Source: Candidatus Termititenax aidoneus
Lineage (GTDB): Bacteria; Margulisbacteria; Termititenacia; Termititenacales; Termititenacaceae
Reading direction: 5' to 3'
Length of the DNA: 64,000 bases
Assembly: GCA_003864455.1 (NCBI GenBank)
Contig: BGZN01000002.1
Coordinates: forward strand, 1-64,000
Below, piece after piece: positions 29,705 through 42,352 of the stretch (positions within the stretch are counted from its first letter, which is position 1; each line of letters begins with the position of its first letter). Position numbers and translations under genes: made by a program. Below the pieces are notes generated by a model. The model had not been told where the DNA came from. It saw nothing but the letters and a program-made list of their open reading frames with translations, and searched no databases.

Positions 29705-30085
29705 ATGTTGGCATTAACTCAAGATGAAAAATTAGATATAATGAAAACTCTAAATTGGGACTATGCCGCGTCTCCAGAAGATATGCTGGCGGTTGTCGAT
29801 GGCCAAAAAGCCAGAGCTGGAAATTTTGATCAAGAGCGGCTTTTTGTGCGGAGCTTGGAGCGGCTGAGTTGGCACCGCTTGGTTGCTTTATGGGGAGTGG
29901 AAAAAATAAAAGCGCTGTATACTCCTCAGGTTGCGCACCGGTTGCGTTCGCCGGATTTTAGGAGGGAATATGTCTTTGCTGTCGGAATATTACGAGGCGA
30001 GCCTGTATCCGTTGCAGGATGGGGTTCTGAACGCAGTAAGCAATTGCAAAACCTCTTTTTATCTGACCGGTGGCACCGCAATTAG
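29705..30085 (+). CDS. Hypothetical protein preceding AbiEii-like gene (possible antitoxin partner)
   Basis: Small ORF overlapping the AbiEii-like start; family not recognised. Confidence 0.5.
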   Translation: MLALTQDEKLDIMKTLNWDYAASPEDMLAVVDGQKARAGNFDQERLFVRSLERLSWHRLVALWGVEKIKALYTPQVAHRLRSPDFRREYVFAVGILRGEPVSVAGWGSERSKQLQNLFLSDRWHRN

Positions 30086-30438
30086 TCGCGCCTATTACCG
30101 GCATCGTTACTCGGATGATTTAGACTTTTTTGTCAATGCGGATCCCAACTATCAGGAACAGGTAAATTTAATTCTGACCAAGCTGCGGGAAGCGGGTTTT
30201 TTTGGAATGCGTTGCGGATATTTGCGAGATAGCGCGGCACAGTTCTTTTGACTGGGCGGAAATAATCAAAGAGGCGCGGGCAAAAGAGAATGGTCTGGAG
30301 ATTCCCCTGATCTGTGAAGTATTAAAAGGCTTGCCCGCTCAAGAATTTGAAAATATCAAATGGATCAACAAGCCGGCTTTCACGGATTTCTTAAAAGATG
30401 TAGATAAGCTAGTTTTTGATTTATTGAGTTTGCGTTAA
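29970..30438 (+). pseudogene. AbiEii-type nucleotidyltransferase toxin, internally deleted and frameshifted
   Basis: FYLTGGTAISRAYYRHRYSDDLDFFVN then, in another frame, CVADICEIARHSSFDWAEIIKEARAKE; T7 run at 30197-30203 at the junction; shorter than typical homologues. Confidence 0.75.
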
Positions 30439-30579
30439 AGCGCGCGATAGTTTAGTTGCCAAAATCTCGAGTTGGGAAATACTTCCGGAATAATTTACAT
30501 TATTGTGACTGATAGTATACAATGTTCGAAAGTTTATATCGGGTTTTCTTAACGGGGGATATAATAAAGGAGTATCTTC

Positions 30580-31665
30580 TTGTTAAAGAAACGAGGATTA
30601 TTCTTAGTTCTTTTCCTTGTTTATATTTATGCTTTTGCGCAGGCCAGAGAATATACTCCAGAAGAAAAACTAGCCCAAATGTTTATGCTGGGCTTCAAGG
30701 GCGCTTCATTGCCGGAGTTCGCGGCTTTTGTGTCCGGCAATCACTGGGGCGGTTATATTTTTTATGCCGAGGACACAAATATTGCTGACTCCGGGCAAGC
30801 CGCAGGATTTTTGCAGTCTATTGCCGGCCGGTCCAGCGACACTAAAATAAAACCTTTTTTGGCGGTGGATATGGAAGGCGGCGGCTGGCAGTTGGCCAAA
30901 GAAAAAACGGACAAAGGCTTGGTTTATTTTGTTTCCCCGCGGAATATAGCCGGAACTGATCCGGAGTCCAGAAAAAGCTGGGCGGAGAATATAGCCGCTT
31001 ATACCAAAACTCTGGGTTTCAATTTAAATCTGTCTCCGGTTGTCGATGTGGACAGAAGTCCGTTTAACAACAGCCGGTCTTTTGGCGGGACGGCGGAAAC
31101 GGTTATTGAAAATGCCCGGCTGTTTCTGGACGCGCATCAAGCTAACGGTGTGGTGTGCGCGCTCAAACATTTCCCCGGGCGGGGGAGCGGACGTCAGGAA
31201 GATATAGACAATTTGTATGAACGCGCCAGCGATTTGCGGCCTTTTCAGGCTTTGGCGGCGCATCAGAATACGGGCTTGATAATGATTTCAACATTGGTTT
31301 ATCCAAATATTGACCCGGATAAACCGGCTCATAAATCTCCAGAGGCATATAAATTATTGCGCGCTTTGGGTTATCGCAATATTGCGCTTACCGATGATAT
31401 TAGCGGCTGCGGCGCGACTATTGAGGAATTGCAAAATGAGATCGTCGAAATTATTGAAGCTGGCGCTGATATGCTCTTGCTGGCAAATAAAGGCGGAAAT
31501 TATGATCCCCAGCTCTCAGTTAAATTGCGGCAAGCGGTCAAAAACATTGTGCGGCGGCGTTTAATTACTGAGGAACGGATCGAAGAGTCTTTTGCGCGAA
31601 TTTTGGCTGTCAAGCAAAAACACAACATAGAGCCGGAAGAAATTTATTTGAATTATGAGATTTAA
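30580..31665 (+). CDS. Beta-N-acetylhexosaminidase, GH3 (NagZ-like)
   Basis: PFLAVDMEGGGWQLAKEK, NLNLSPVVDVDRSPFNNSRSFGG, CALKHFPGRG, TDDISGCGA; TTG start with aaaggag RBS. Confidence 0.85.
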   Translation: MLKKRGLFLVLFLVYIYAFAQAREYTPEEKLAQMFMLGFKGASLPEFAAFVSGNHWGGYIFYAEDTNIADSGQAAGFLQSIAGRSSDTKIKPFLAVDMEGGGWQLAKEKTDKGLVYFVSPRNIAGTDPESRKSWAENIAAYTKTLGFNLNLSPVVDVDRSPFNNSRSFGGTAETVIENARLFLDAHQANGVVCALKHFPGRGSGRQEDIDNLYERASDLRPFQALAAHQNTGLIMISTLVYPNIDPDKPAHKSPEAYKLLRALGYRNIALTDDISGCGATIEELQNEIVEIIEAGADMLLLANKGGNYDPQLSVKLRQAVKNIVRRRLITEERIEESFARILAVKQKHNIEPEEIYLNYEI

Positions 31666-31669
31666 TAAT

Positions 31670-32591
31670 ATGAAAAAATTTATATTGCTGGCCGGCTTGA
31701 CCGCCCTATCCCTGGCCGGAATCAAAGAGGATTTTTTTCACACAGGCTTGAGCGCCAAAACTCTGGCCTTGGGCGGCACGGCGTTTGGTTTTGGCGTGGA
31801 CTCTATTTACTCCAATCCGGCGGGGCTGGCCGTGATTCCGGACGAATATTACGGTTATTCTTACAAGACTTCTTTTGAAAATATGGTTGACACGATGACT
31901 TTTGAATGCATGCGTCCGCAGGGACGCGGCGCCTGGGGGCTGGGTCTTATTCACATGAATAACGGCGATGCTGATAAGACAGAGATTAACGAATTTGACC
32001 GTCCGGAGGTAATTGGCAAATTCAGCGAGCGGCAGATCGGTCTCAGCGGAGCTTATGCCTGGCCTATCTGGGGCGACGCGGCTATTGGCTTTGGAGCCAG
32101 ATATTATCGCAATGATCTAGATGGTGAATACGGGCAGGCTTTGGGTTTTTTTTGCCGGGTACATCAAGAAAATAAATCCAGCTTTATTGTACGGCTTGTC
32201 GGTGAATAATTTTTCTATTTTGTCCAGCCGTCCGCTGTCCACGCCAATAGTCTGGTCGACACGGCATACGGATTATTTTCCGCTGCGGATCTCTAATTCT
32301 CTGGCGTATCGCCGGAAAATATTTAATTTTGCAGCGGAGTTTTTTGCGGATCTGCATACTCAGGAAGTCAATGAAGACGGCCGTTTTGAGAATTTTTACT
32401 CTCTGGGCGCCATGGTCTGGATAGCGCCGCGTGTGTTCAATGTACGGCTTGGTTTAAATGATGAAACTATTTCCGCGGGTTTGGGCGCGCGGCTTTTTGA
32501 CCGGCTGGGGCTGGATTATGCGTATCTTGCTCATGAGTATTTGGGCGGCAGTCATTATATTTCGGTCAGTTATACTCCGGGGAATAAATAG
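31670..32591 (+). pseudogene. PorV/UPF0164-like outer membrane barrel protein with frameshift at T8 run
   Basis: Signal peptide, GLSAKTLALGGTAFGFGVDSIYSNPAGLA; continues in +1 frame after 32146-32153 (T8). Confidence 0.72.
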
Positions 32592-35500
32592 ATGAAAAGA
32601 AGATTAAAGTACATATTATGGGTGGTGTTTTTGGCGAAAATAACTTTGGCCGCCATACCGACCGCCAATGCCGTGACTTTTGGCCTGAACGGTGACGCTC
32701 TATATTCTTGGGAGAAGTCCGGTTTTTTTGATTGGCAATAAGCCGGTGTATCTGGCGTCCAATGAGCGATTGGCGGAGAATCCACAGATCGTTACGCTGA
32801 ATAATGGTGAAGACACTTTGTATTTATTGGTGCATACGGTGAGCAGCGCTGGCGAACACAGGATATATAAAGAAGAATTTGCCGCTGGCGCTTTTGTTTT
32901 GAATCAAGCGGATTACAGCGGCGCGGCCAGGACGCTGCAGGAAAATTATCCTCTGGCGGAGATAGCGGCGGCTGAATTAACGCCGGTTTCTGTTTTGGGC
33001 AGAATGCCGGTGTTTCAGATTGGTGAGAATGTTCTGAAAAAATACGGGGATTTGTATCATTTTGGCGAAGACGACCAGCCTCCGCTGATTTCTTTAGAGT
33101 CTTATACGAATATATTTTCACCGAACAGCGGCGATGTCTATAAAAACAATATCTATTACACCTATGATTTCGAAGATGACCGAAGTGATTTTATTATCGA
33201 CGCGCGGATAGATGTTATAAATAAAGCCACTAGACTGCCGGTGCGTTCGGAGATAGTAGCTCCCTACACGATGGTAAATGCTCCAGAAAACTATCACTGG
33301 GACGGGCTTACTGACACGGATGTAACCGCAAGCGAAGGCTGGTATTATCTGAGAATATCCGGCACGGATGAAGCCGGCAATCCAGTCAGCGGCATTACTG
33401 AAGATTTCTATCTTAAATTGAAACAGCCGGAAATAGAATTATTTAATTATACAATCCAGAATACAGCATACCCGAAAATAATGACTAAAGATTCAACGAA
33501 TATGTTGTTTAATCTGGCGGTATTTGGTGAAACGGTTAGCGTAGACGCGCTGGATTATAATATCAAGATAACCAAGCAGCGCGACCCGGACTTCACAGAA
33601 TATTTAACCGGTAAAATAAACGAACAGATCATTAATGTGAGCTGGTATGCTGTCAAAGACAGCAAAGGCCGGAATATAAAGGACGGAATTTATACCGCGG
33701 AATGTACAGTGTTTGACAAAGCCGGCTTATTTTCCAACAGCGTGTCTGTGAGTTTTGAGATTAATCGTGAACCGATTATCGCGCTGATCGAAAAAGAAAA
33801 TGAGATTTTTACTCCGCATAATGCCAGTGATAATTATCCGGATACGGCAGATTTTGCCATAACTTTGCTGGACAGCGGCCTGACAGTAAACGCGCCGTAT
33901 AGTTATCAAATATTGTCTGAGCAGGAAGAGCTAATAATCCAAAAGGATAACTATACGGGTGAGAAAGTAATTTGGGACGGAAAAGACAGGTTCGGCAACT
34001 ATCGGGCTGATGGAGTGTATATCTTGAGAATTAAAACCGTAGATGAGGTCGGCAATGTCTACGAAAGCCAAGAAACAATAATCAAAACTAAAATACCAGT
34101 CAAGATCACTTCGCCAAAATCTGTAGAAACAGGAATCAATATGATACCGATCATAGGTACTGTTACCGATCCTGGCGGAGAATCTTCTTTGGATTTTGAG
34201 CGTTTTGAAATATTTGTCCGGGCCGGCGAACATAAAGATTTTAATCTTCCGGAGAATAAAATAGATTCTCTAGACAGAGAGCTCTGGCAAAGTATAAAAC
34301 CGCTTCCTTATTATATGAATGACGCCGACCCGGATTTTCCGGATGCAGATTATGGAGCGCGCACCGGCTATAGAGCCAAACTAGCTTTCTGGCAGCCGAC
34401 AGAAAATGGCGTTTATACTGTACTGCTAGCGGTTAAAGACATGGAAAATTACAAAACATTTGCCGCGGCAGTAACGACAGTTAACCTGGCCAATACCCCC
34501 TTGGCAGTTGTTAGACTGTCTCCGGCGGCTGGCACGACGGTAAATATTAATGATGATTATTTTGCCCTGAAAACTATTTGGGATACTAGTTGTTTTAATA
34601 ATATTTTTGCGTATGAAGTAAACGTTTATGCTGTTTCCGGCAATACCAAAACCAAAATTGTGAGAAATTACACCAAAACCGGCAATTTGCCCGGAAATCT
34701 AACTATAGTCTGGGACGGCAAAGATCAATGGCGAAAATATGTGGAAAGCGGAGAATATGTAATTGAGATTTTCTTTTATGACTTAAATGATAACAGTCTG
34801 GATCGGCAGGAAGCAAATGTATTCATCAATAATTACTATGATGAGCCGCTGGAAATAGACCGTTATGAGATAGTTAATAATCAAGTGGTGTTCATCAATT
34901 TAAGCGAGCCGGCCAAAATAGATGTGTCTATTTACAACGGACAAAATAAGCTGACCGGCAACGTTTTGGAGTATTCCGCCGGAGACCTGGAGTTGCCTTT
35001 GCCGGAACTAGCCGCGGGTTTTTATAGAGTGAATCTTAAAGCGGAGTCCTTGGGTAACGCGGAGGATTTTCAGGAAGCGACACTGCCGCTGATCATAGAT
35101 CAGGAATTGTCTGGAGAGGGCGCCGGTTTAAGCCTGCCGGCGGATAATGTGGAGCCTCGGCATTATTTTGCGTTTGCGGCGGAGCGAACCGGCGAATATT
35201 ATCCAGCGGTCACAGACAGCATTAGGATTAAGATCAAGGGCTACAAAGAAAAATATCCTTACGATCCGTATACTTTGTCTCTGGATTATGAGGCGGCGGA
35301 AGAATTCTGGAAGTATCCGGAAGACGGAGATAGTGATTATGTAAAAGTTGAAGGGAACAACAAGAATTTGGAAGGCAATATATATATCGACAGCAAAATA
35401 GCGCAGGATATTTATATTAGAACCGGCAGCTCAAAAAAGGATGCCACGCGTAATTGGAATGGTTTAAGCACAGGAGTGCGCAGCATAGGCCCGGGACATA

Positions 35501-38500
35501 CGCATTATAGGTTTACCGGAAAGACTGGCGGAAGTAGTTTGTTTAATTCCGCCTACCTAAGGATGAGCGCTTACGCTTATTTTAAAAATCAAAATGATTA
35601 CTATGACCAAAAAGGCGAGCTTTGGAAAAACATTTACAACAATATAAAAACTTACCAGAGCGAGCCGGATTACGACACGCTGTCCAAACAGGTTCTGCCC
35701 GCGTTAGATAATTTTTATCTGCCCCGGGGCAGCAAAAAAAATATAAGCGTTTCTTTCCAGTCTAAACGGCCGGAATACGAAAAAGTGCAGGAGAAAACTT
35801 TTTACCACAGCCAGGTCTACAATTTGCGTAAAATAGAAAGCTATTCTTCTAATATACCTATACCAAATGAATATTACGACAGCAGCAAATATGAGATACA
35901 ACAGGACACTTCCTCAACTGACCTGGATAACAGCGAATATATGGTGTTTGAAAAACTGCCGATCAGACTTAAACATTCGGGAAATATCACCGGCCAGCAT
36001 GAATTTCGGGTGATGCGGCAGATCGAATATGATGAACAAGAGTTTATTAAAACTTCTATCTGGGGTGACGTGCTTGCAGCTTCGGACAATATCGGAGCTG
36101 GCCCGGATGATACCACGGGCGGGCATAATTATCTGACTATTAATATACTGATTGATGATTTCGCCGAACCGCAGTTGGAGCCGTTTGAATTTGAAATAAC
36201 TGTACCGGTAAGAGGTTTATACAAGGGGCAGCCGTTCTACTCCGGAGATCTTTCCGCGCTGGCCGCAGAGATTCTCGGCCCAGATATGCAAACCATAGAA
36301 ATACCCTATAGAGTGACCAGCAATCCTGATTGCCCGGTGACAGACACGGACAGCATCCATTGGTTTGTGGTGGAGCTGCCGATAAGCGCTAATACCACAA
36401 TTTATTCCGCGGAAATTATCTCTACTGTGGACAGTAAAATAAAAGCCAGGATAAGTTACGCGGAAGATTATCCTCAATTATTCGCTGAAACTGAATACGC
36501 TTTGCCCTGGAGCACGGCTCTAGATTCCAATCTTAAATCCGGCAAGCTGCAGGGTTTTGCTGTCTATGATCCGCTAAACGCTGGACAGAACAAACTGTCA
36601 GATTATTATCCCCGTGACGCGATCAACCGCGAGACCAGCATGTTTTTGTGGAAAAACGGAGAGTTAGAAATAAATCCGCAAGTGCGTTTGAGCGGCGACT
36701 GGAAGATTACTCTAAAAGAAGCAAAAGATTTGCAGTCCGAACATTCTGCTTTGTCCGTAAATTATATTTATCGCTCAGAGGCTGATGATTCCCAGTATGA
36801 TTATTTTACAGTGCGTTTAGATAATACCGCTTATATTGACGCTTACCTGCCGGTGTATGGCTGGATCGCCGCCGGATATAAAGAAAATGGCTATTCTCTG
36901 GAAAGCAGAGATGCGGACAGCAAAAATTGGATTCCGGACAATTTTTACCCGGAATATTATGCTCAGGATTATGTTTTGGCAGAGCAGCATAACGGCTATC
37001 TGCTGGGCTTTGTGAAAATCAGCGACCGCAATGCGGAAAATGTGGTGCGCTTGATTTCTGCCGGAGCAAAAGGCGCGAGTGAAGCCTTGGCCAATGTACT
37101 GATTGGCAAAAAAGTCAGCCGCGGCGAGAAAACGCGGATTTACGCTTATGATTATCGTTCCTGGCTGGATATTTATCCGGATTCTATCGTAGGCGCGAAC
37201 ACTTATTACATTACCTTAACTCCGCAGTTGTATGATAAAGAAAAAATGAATTTGCCGTCCGGCCTGGCCGATCCTTTTGGGCCGATATACAGCATGCGTC
37301 CTCATGGCCTGATATTTAATCAAGAACAAAAGCCGGTGTTGACCTCTGTGCTGAATAATTCCGCGGTTGAACCCGTTGATCTGTCACGTCTGGTTGTCTA
37401 CCATCTAGACCATACCAATCAACTCAATCTGGCGCAAATCTATGCCATTAATGACGCTGATAATGACGGCCTTTTGCAAAAAGATGAACAGGGATCTTTG
37501 GCCAGTTTTGTGGACAGATTTTCCGAACAGTTTTACGTGCCGGCTTTACAGAGAATTACTTTTGCCAATTACGCCGTTTACTCTGGAACAGAAGACGCTG
37601 TACTGCGCGCTCGAGGAAGTCCTTCCGGTAATCTGGAAGGATTCCTAAATGACGACATTTCAATGCCGGTGGTAGACATGCTGCCGGATAATCTTTCCGG
37701 AGATTACACTATTACTTTGAACGGCTTGACCGAAGGCATGCATAAATTTACGGCCAGAGAATACCAGATTATTAACAACTATAAGAGTGTGGGTGCTCTG
37801 TCTGATCCGGTCAGCGTAATTATCGATCTGTATGATCCGATTTTAACCGTTCCTGTGATTAACAATACGGTTAATATTTTAGCCATGGAGTTTAACGCCA
37901 ATGAAAAAACAACTTTGAATGTCTTGATTTCTGGCAATAACTGGACAGCGCCTGCGGCCAAGGGAGTAAACCAGCAAAATATTGTGCTAGACGGCCTGGA
38001 AGACGGCTTGTATACCGCTGCTATTAATCTGCTGGATTTGGCCGGTCGATCATCTAATGTTGTCACGGCGGCTATTATGATCGATCATACCCCGCCGCAA
38101 GCTGTCATCAACTTTCCTGTCAGCGGACAATATTTACCGTCCACATTCCAATTGCTGTATACCGCTCCAACTGAGGATTTATCCGGAATCAATGAGCTGC
38201 GCGTGGAGTATCTGGCGGACGGACAATGGCGTAAACTAACCGCGCTGAATATTCAAGCTGTTTCCTGCAACTTGTATTTGCCAGCGGAGCATGGTGAAAC
38301 CCAGGTGATCCGGCTGCGCGTGGATGACCGAGCTGGCAATATTTGGTATTCGCCGCCGGTCAGTATTAATATTGATAATGATTATATTTATAGATTGAAT
38401 GAGCTGAGTTTAATTCCTTTGGTATCCGCCAGCATTCATCAAGTAACTGGCTTTATTTTAACTGAAAATTTTTCTGAAGCCGGCGTCGAGCTTTATATTT

Positions 38501-41500
38501 TGCGCAATCCAGCGGAATTGTCCGATTTATCTTGGCCGCTGTCTAATATTCCAGGAATAACGCTCAATATACCGACAGACAGCCCGATTGTTTATTTAGT
38601 GGGAAAACTGGGCAGTCTGTATACCAATCTCATTTCTATACCGGTGCAGCTGCCATATTTTCGGCAGAAGATATATCAGGGTGATATGCTGGATATAAAA
38701 GGGGATTACCCGGGCTCGCTGAATTATGTTGTTTCTGGAGATACAGTCAGCGTTTTTTATACTCCTCTGGGCAGCAAATTGACCTATCTGGCCGACCAGA
38801 CAGTTCTACATTCACTGCTGCGGCTGGAGCTGCTAAAAGTTACATCGGATCAAGCGGCCTTGTTTGAAATAAATTCGGCAAATTATTTATATAAACCATT
38901 GTCTGGCGGCGCAATATCTTTGAACTATGCTGTGTCAGAACCTGCGACCAGGCTGCTTACTATCTATCCCTATCAAGACACGGCTACTAGAACGATCCAG
39001 ATAAATGCTGGCTATGAACATTGCTTAGATTTGTCAGAGGACACAGTTACTATTTCTGCCGTTCTAGAAAATGCCAATAGTCTTAATGTTGTTTTTACCA
39101 AGGATATTGTTTGTTATCCCGCGCAGGAGCTTAAGCATGATTATCTGAACAGCGCCAATATTATAAGCTGGAGCGACAGCCAGACGGATATTGCACAATA
39201 TCAGGCAGCCTTGTATTTCATCAGCAGGAACGGAGAGGCAGAGCTGGTTCAGTCATTTAGCACAGCGGACAAACGCTGGACAAGCCAAGCGCTTACGGAA
39301 AATGCTTTTTATCGCTTTGAACTAAGCGGCATTGATAAACTAAATAATATTTCTTTGGCTAAATCAATAACTTTTTACAGCAATCCAGGGCGTCTGATCG
39401 AAGTGCAGCCGCTTAATTTTACGCAGTTTACGTCCGGCGCGGCCAGCATTGCTTTTGACATAGGCACATTTGCTCAGGAAGTAATATATGCTTATAGAGA
39501 AGATCCGCCGCTTTTAATCGATACAAATATATATTTGTATCAAATATTCGATCTTTTACCTGCCAAAATATTGCCGGCCAGCCAGCCTGTAAGCTATTAC
39601 TATGACGCGACGCGTATAGAGCAGAGCCTGGGCGGAGATCATAATTCTTTAGCGTTGTATTATTTTCAGAATAACAATTGGCAGCCTGTGCTGGAAACCG
39701 AATATACCTACGATCCGGCTTTGAAACGTTATAAATATACAGGCGCCCAATTTTATCCGCTCGCGATAGGGGCCAAACGTTTTCGGACTTGGGTATTGGA
39801 GGGAGTTTCCTCAAGCTATACAGACAGCAGCGCGGAGATAGACTTAAAAGTCTATGCGCTCAAGGAAAATCTAGAAGTGGCGGCTCAAGCCACGAAACTA
39901 AAAATAATTTCTACAAATGTCCAGACCATGACCGATATTCTGTTTACTAATGCCAATGGTTATGGCGTGCTGCCGATAAAATTGGCTCTAGGCCGGGGAA
40001 TCACCTACAGCATTGAAGTGGCGGATGAAACCGGCGTGACAGGCAGCCTGGAATTTTATGCGGAAAAACTGCCGGTAACCTTTAACGCGCTGATAATCGA
40101 CGGCTGGCAGTTGGCCACGGGATCAGTTACACTCAATGAAGGAACTAAATATTTGCTGGACATAGATGCGGTAGGCTATCCTGGAGCAGATTTAACTTAT
40201 GAATTAACCGGTTATATCAATATGAACCTGGGCAATAAAACCCAGTTTATATACAGGCCTGAGTATATAGATGCCGGCGTGCATTTGCTGAATATTTTGA
40301 TTAAAGACAAAAATGTTCTCGTACACACTCAAACAATTTCGGTAAATGTGCTGGATACTAACCGCCAGCCGTTTATTTATAACAACGCTCTGTTGGAAAT
40401 CAAAGAGCAGGAAACGCCTACCGCGCACGGAGTGCTCAATATTACAGACTACGACGCGGATAAAATTGAAACTATAGAATTAGTGAATGTGCCGCCGAAT
40501 TTCTTTATCAAGAGAGTAACCGCTGAACCGATCATCGTTTATGATATAAAGCCGGCGTATGATCAGCAGGGCACGCATAATATTCTAGTACGGATATTTG
40601 ACGGTAAAAATTGGACTACAGACAATATTGTGATTAAAGTTATTAATGTTAATCGTCCGGGACAAATTGTAAATCCTCGGACAGTAGACGTGCTGGAAAA
40701 TCAATTGATACATTACACGATAGATGTGCAAGACGAAGATGGCGATCCGCTAAATTTAGATTTTTTCTAAATTTCCCTGTCCGGCTGGAGTGTTAAGCTC
40801 CGCGAATATAGGCAATAACACGACTAGATTTCAAGTGTGGACAAGGCCTGGTTTTGTGGATAAACAATCTGTAGCGTATCCGGTGCTTATTCAAGACAGT
40901 CTGGATATTTATGAATCTGCTCAAATGTTTAATATAGGCAAAGACACCTTGCCGCCGACAGTACTGTTGGCCAGACCAGCGGACAGTTCCACCTACGCCA
41001 GAAATTATCCTTATTATTTTTCCGTCATGGACAATGTCTGGACAACCATCAATGTCAAAGTTTATCGCGGAGCTGAATTACTTCTGGACGAGACCCAAGC
41101 AACCAGCGATATTGTTGCCATTGTCCCGCTGAATTTAGGCCAAAACGAGCTTAGTTTTGTCTTTACTGACGGAGCCGGCAACTATAAAACCATGGCCAAA
41201 GATATAAAATTAGAAAATATAGCTCATTATGATTCGCTTACCGGCATATATGTGGAAATTCCGGTTGGCGCGTATAATATTGACACGCCGGTACTGCTGG
41301 CTAAATATGATCTGGCAGAATTGGTGAACGCTGACTGGCAGGCCGGTCATTTGCCGTATTCCATAGCTAAATTTTCCACGCCGAGTTTTGTCGCAGCTTT
41401 TGACAGCGTTAAATTGGCCGCTCCTTTAGGCGCCTGGACTACGCTCAATGTTCCGGCCAAATTTGCGGTAAAAGTTCCGAAAACTGAGAATAACGATCAA

Positions 41501-42352
41501 AAAATACAGCCGGTGATTTGGAACAACGTTGACAAAAAATGGCTGGCGCATACAGCCAAAAGATTAACGCCGGAAGAATTTGGCTTGCTCACTGTCCCGG
41601 AGTCGGTTTTTGCACTGGGCGCGGATGAAGAATTGATCTATTTTGAGTCTCCCGCGCTGGGGCTGATCAGTCTGATGTTGTTTGAGACTGCGGAGCGGCC
41701 GCAGATCAAACTGGCCAATGCAGACGGCTATTACGCGGCTGGCCAAAATCAAGTGCTTTTCACAGTAAAGGGCAACTATTTATGCTTGGATAAAACCATA
41801 CTGTTTCTGAATGATGTAACGCTCAATGCCCGTCTAGACCTGGATAGATATATGGATAATGCGCTGCGGGCGCAGATGCTGGAAACGGTACAGGACACTC
41901 AAAATGCTTTGATCCAATATGATCCAGAACAAAAGATTTTTGCGGCTGCCGTAGAGGGATTTGTACAGGGAGACAATCGACTGCGCATAGATGCGGAAAA
42001 TCTGGTACACAGCGTTTCCGCTTATTATACGCTGGCTGTGGACACGGGAGAGTTGCAGGCCAAAGATATATACGCCTATCCCAATCCCGCGCGTTCGGCT
42101 GGCGATCAGATGGTGCGTTTTAGCTGTATGCTCTCCAAGCCGGCGGATATCAATATCAGAATTTATACTAATCAGGGACATTTAATCAAAGAGCTAAATC
42201 AGCGGGGCGACACCGGATTTAACGCCGTGTCTTGGGACGGCAAAGATAATTATAACAATCAAACTGCCAACGGAATGTATCTCTACGTGATCACTATTGA
42301 TGACGGCGAGAAAAAAATAATTCAGAGAAAGAAAGTAGGCCTATTATTATGA
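32592..42352 (+). CDS. Giant secreted surface protein (Ig/FlgD-like repeats, C-terminal FlgD-Ig / type-IX-like domain), split by frameshifts
   Basis: Signal peptide ORF 32592 (MKRRLKYILWVVFLAKITLAA) out of frame with ORF 32692-40770, which continues in ORF 40790-42352 after one base is removed from T6 at 40763-40768; repeated WDGKD-x-Y/W and DEAGN motifs; C-terminus YPNPARSAG...NAVSWDGKDNYNNQTANGMYLYVITIDDGEKKIIQRKKVGLLL. Confidence 0.75.
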
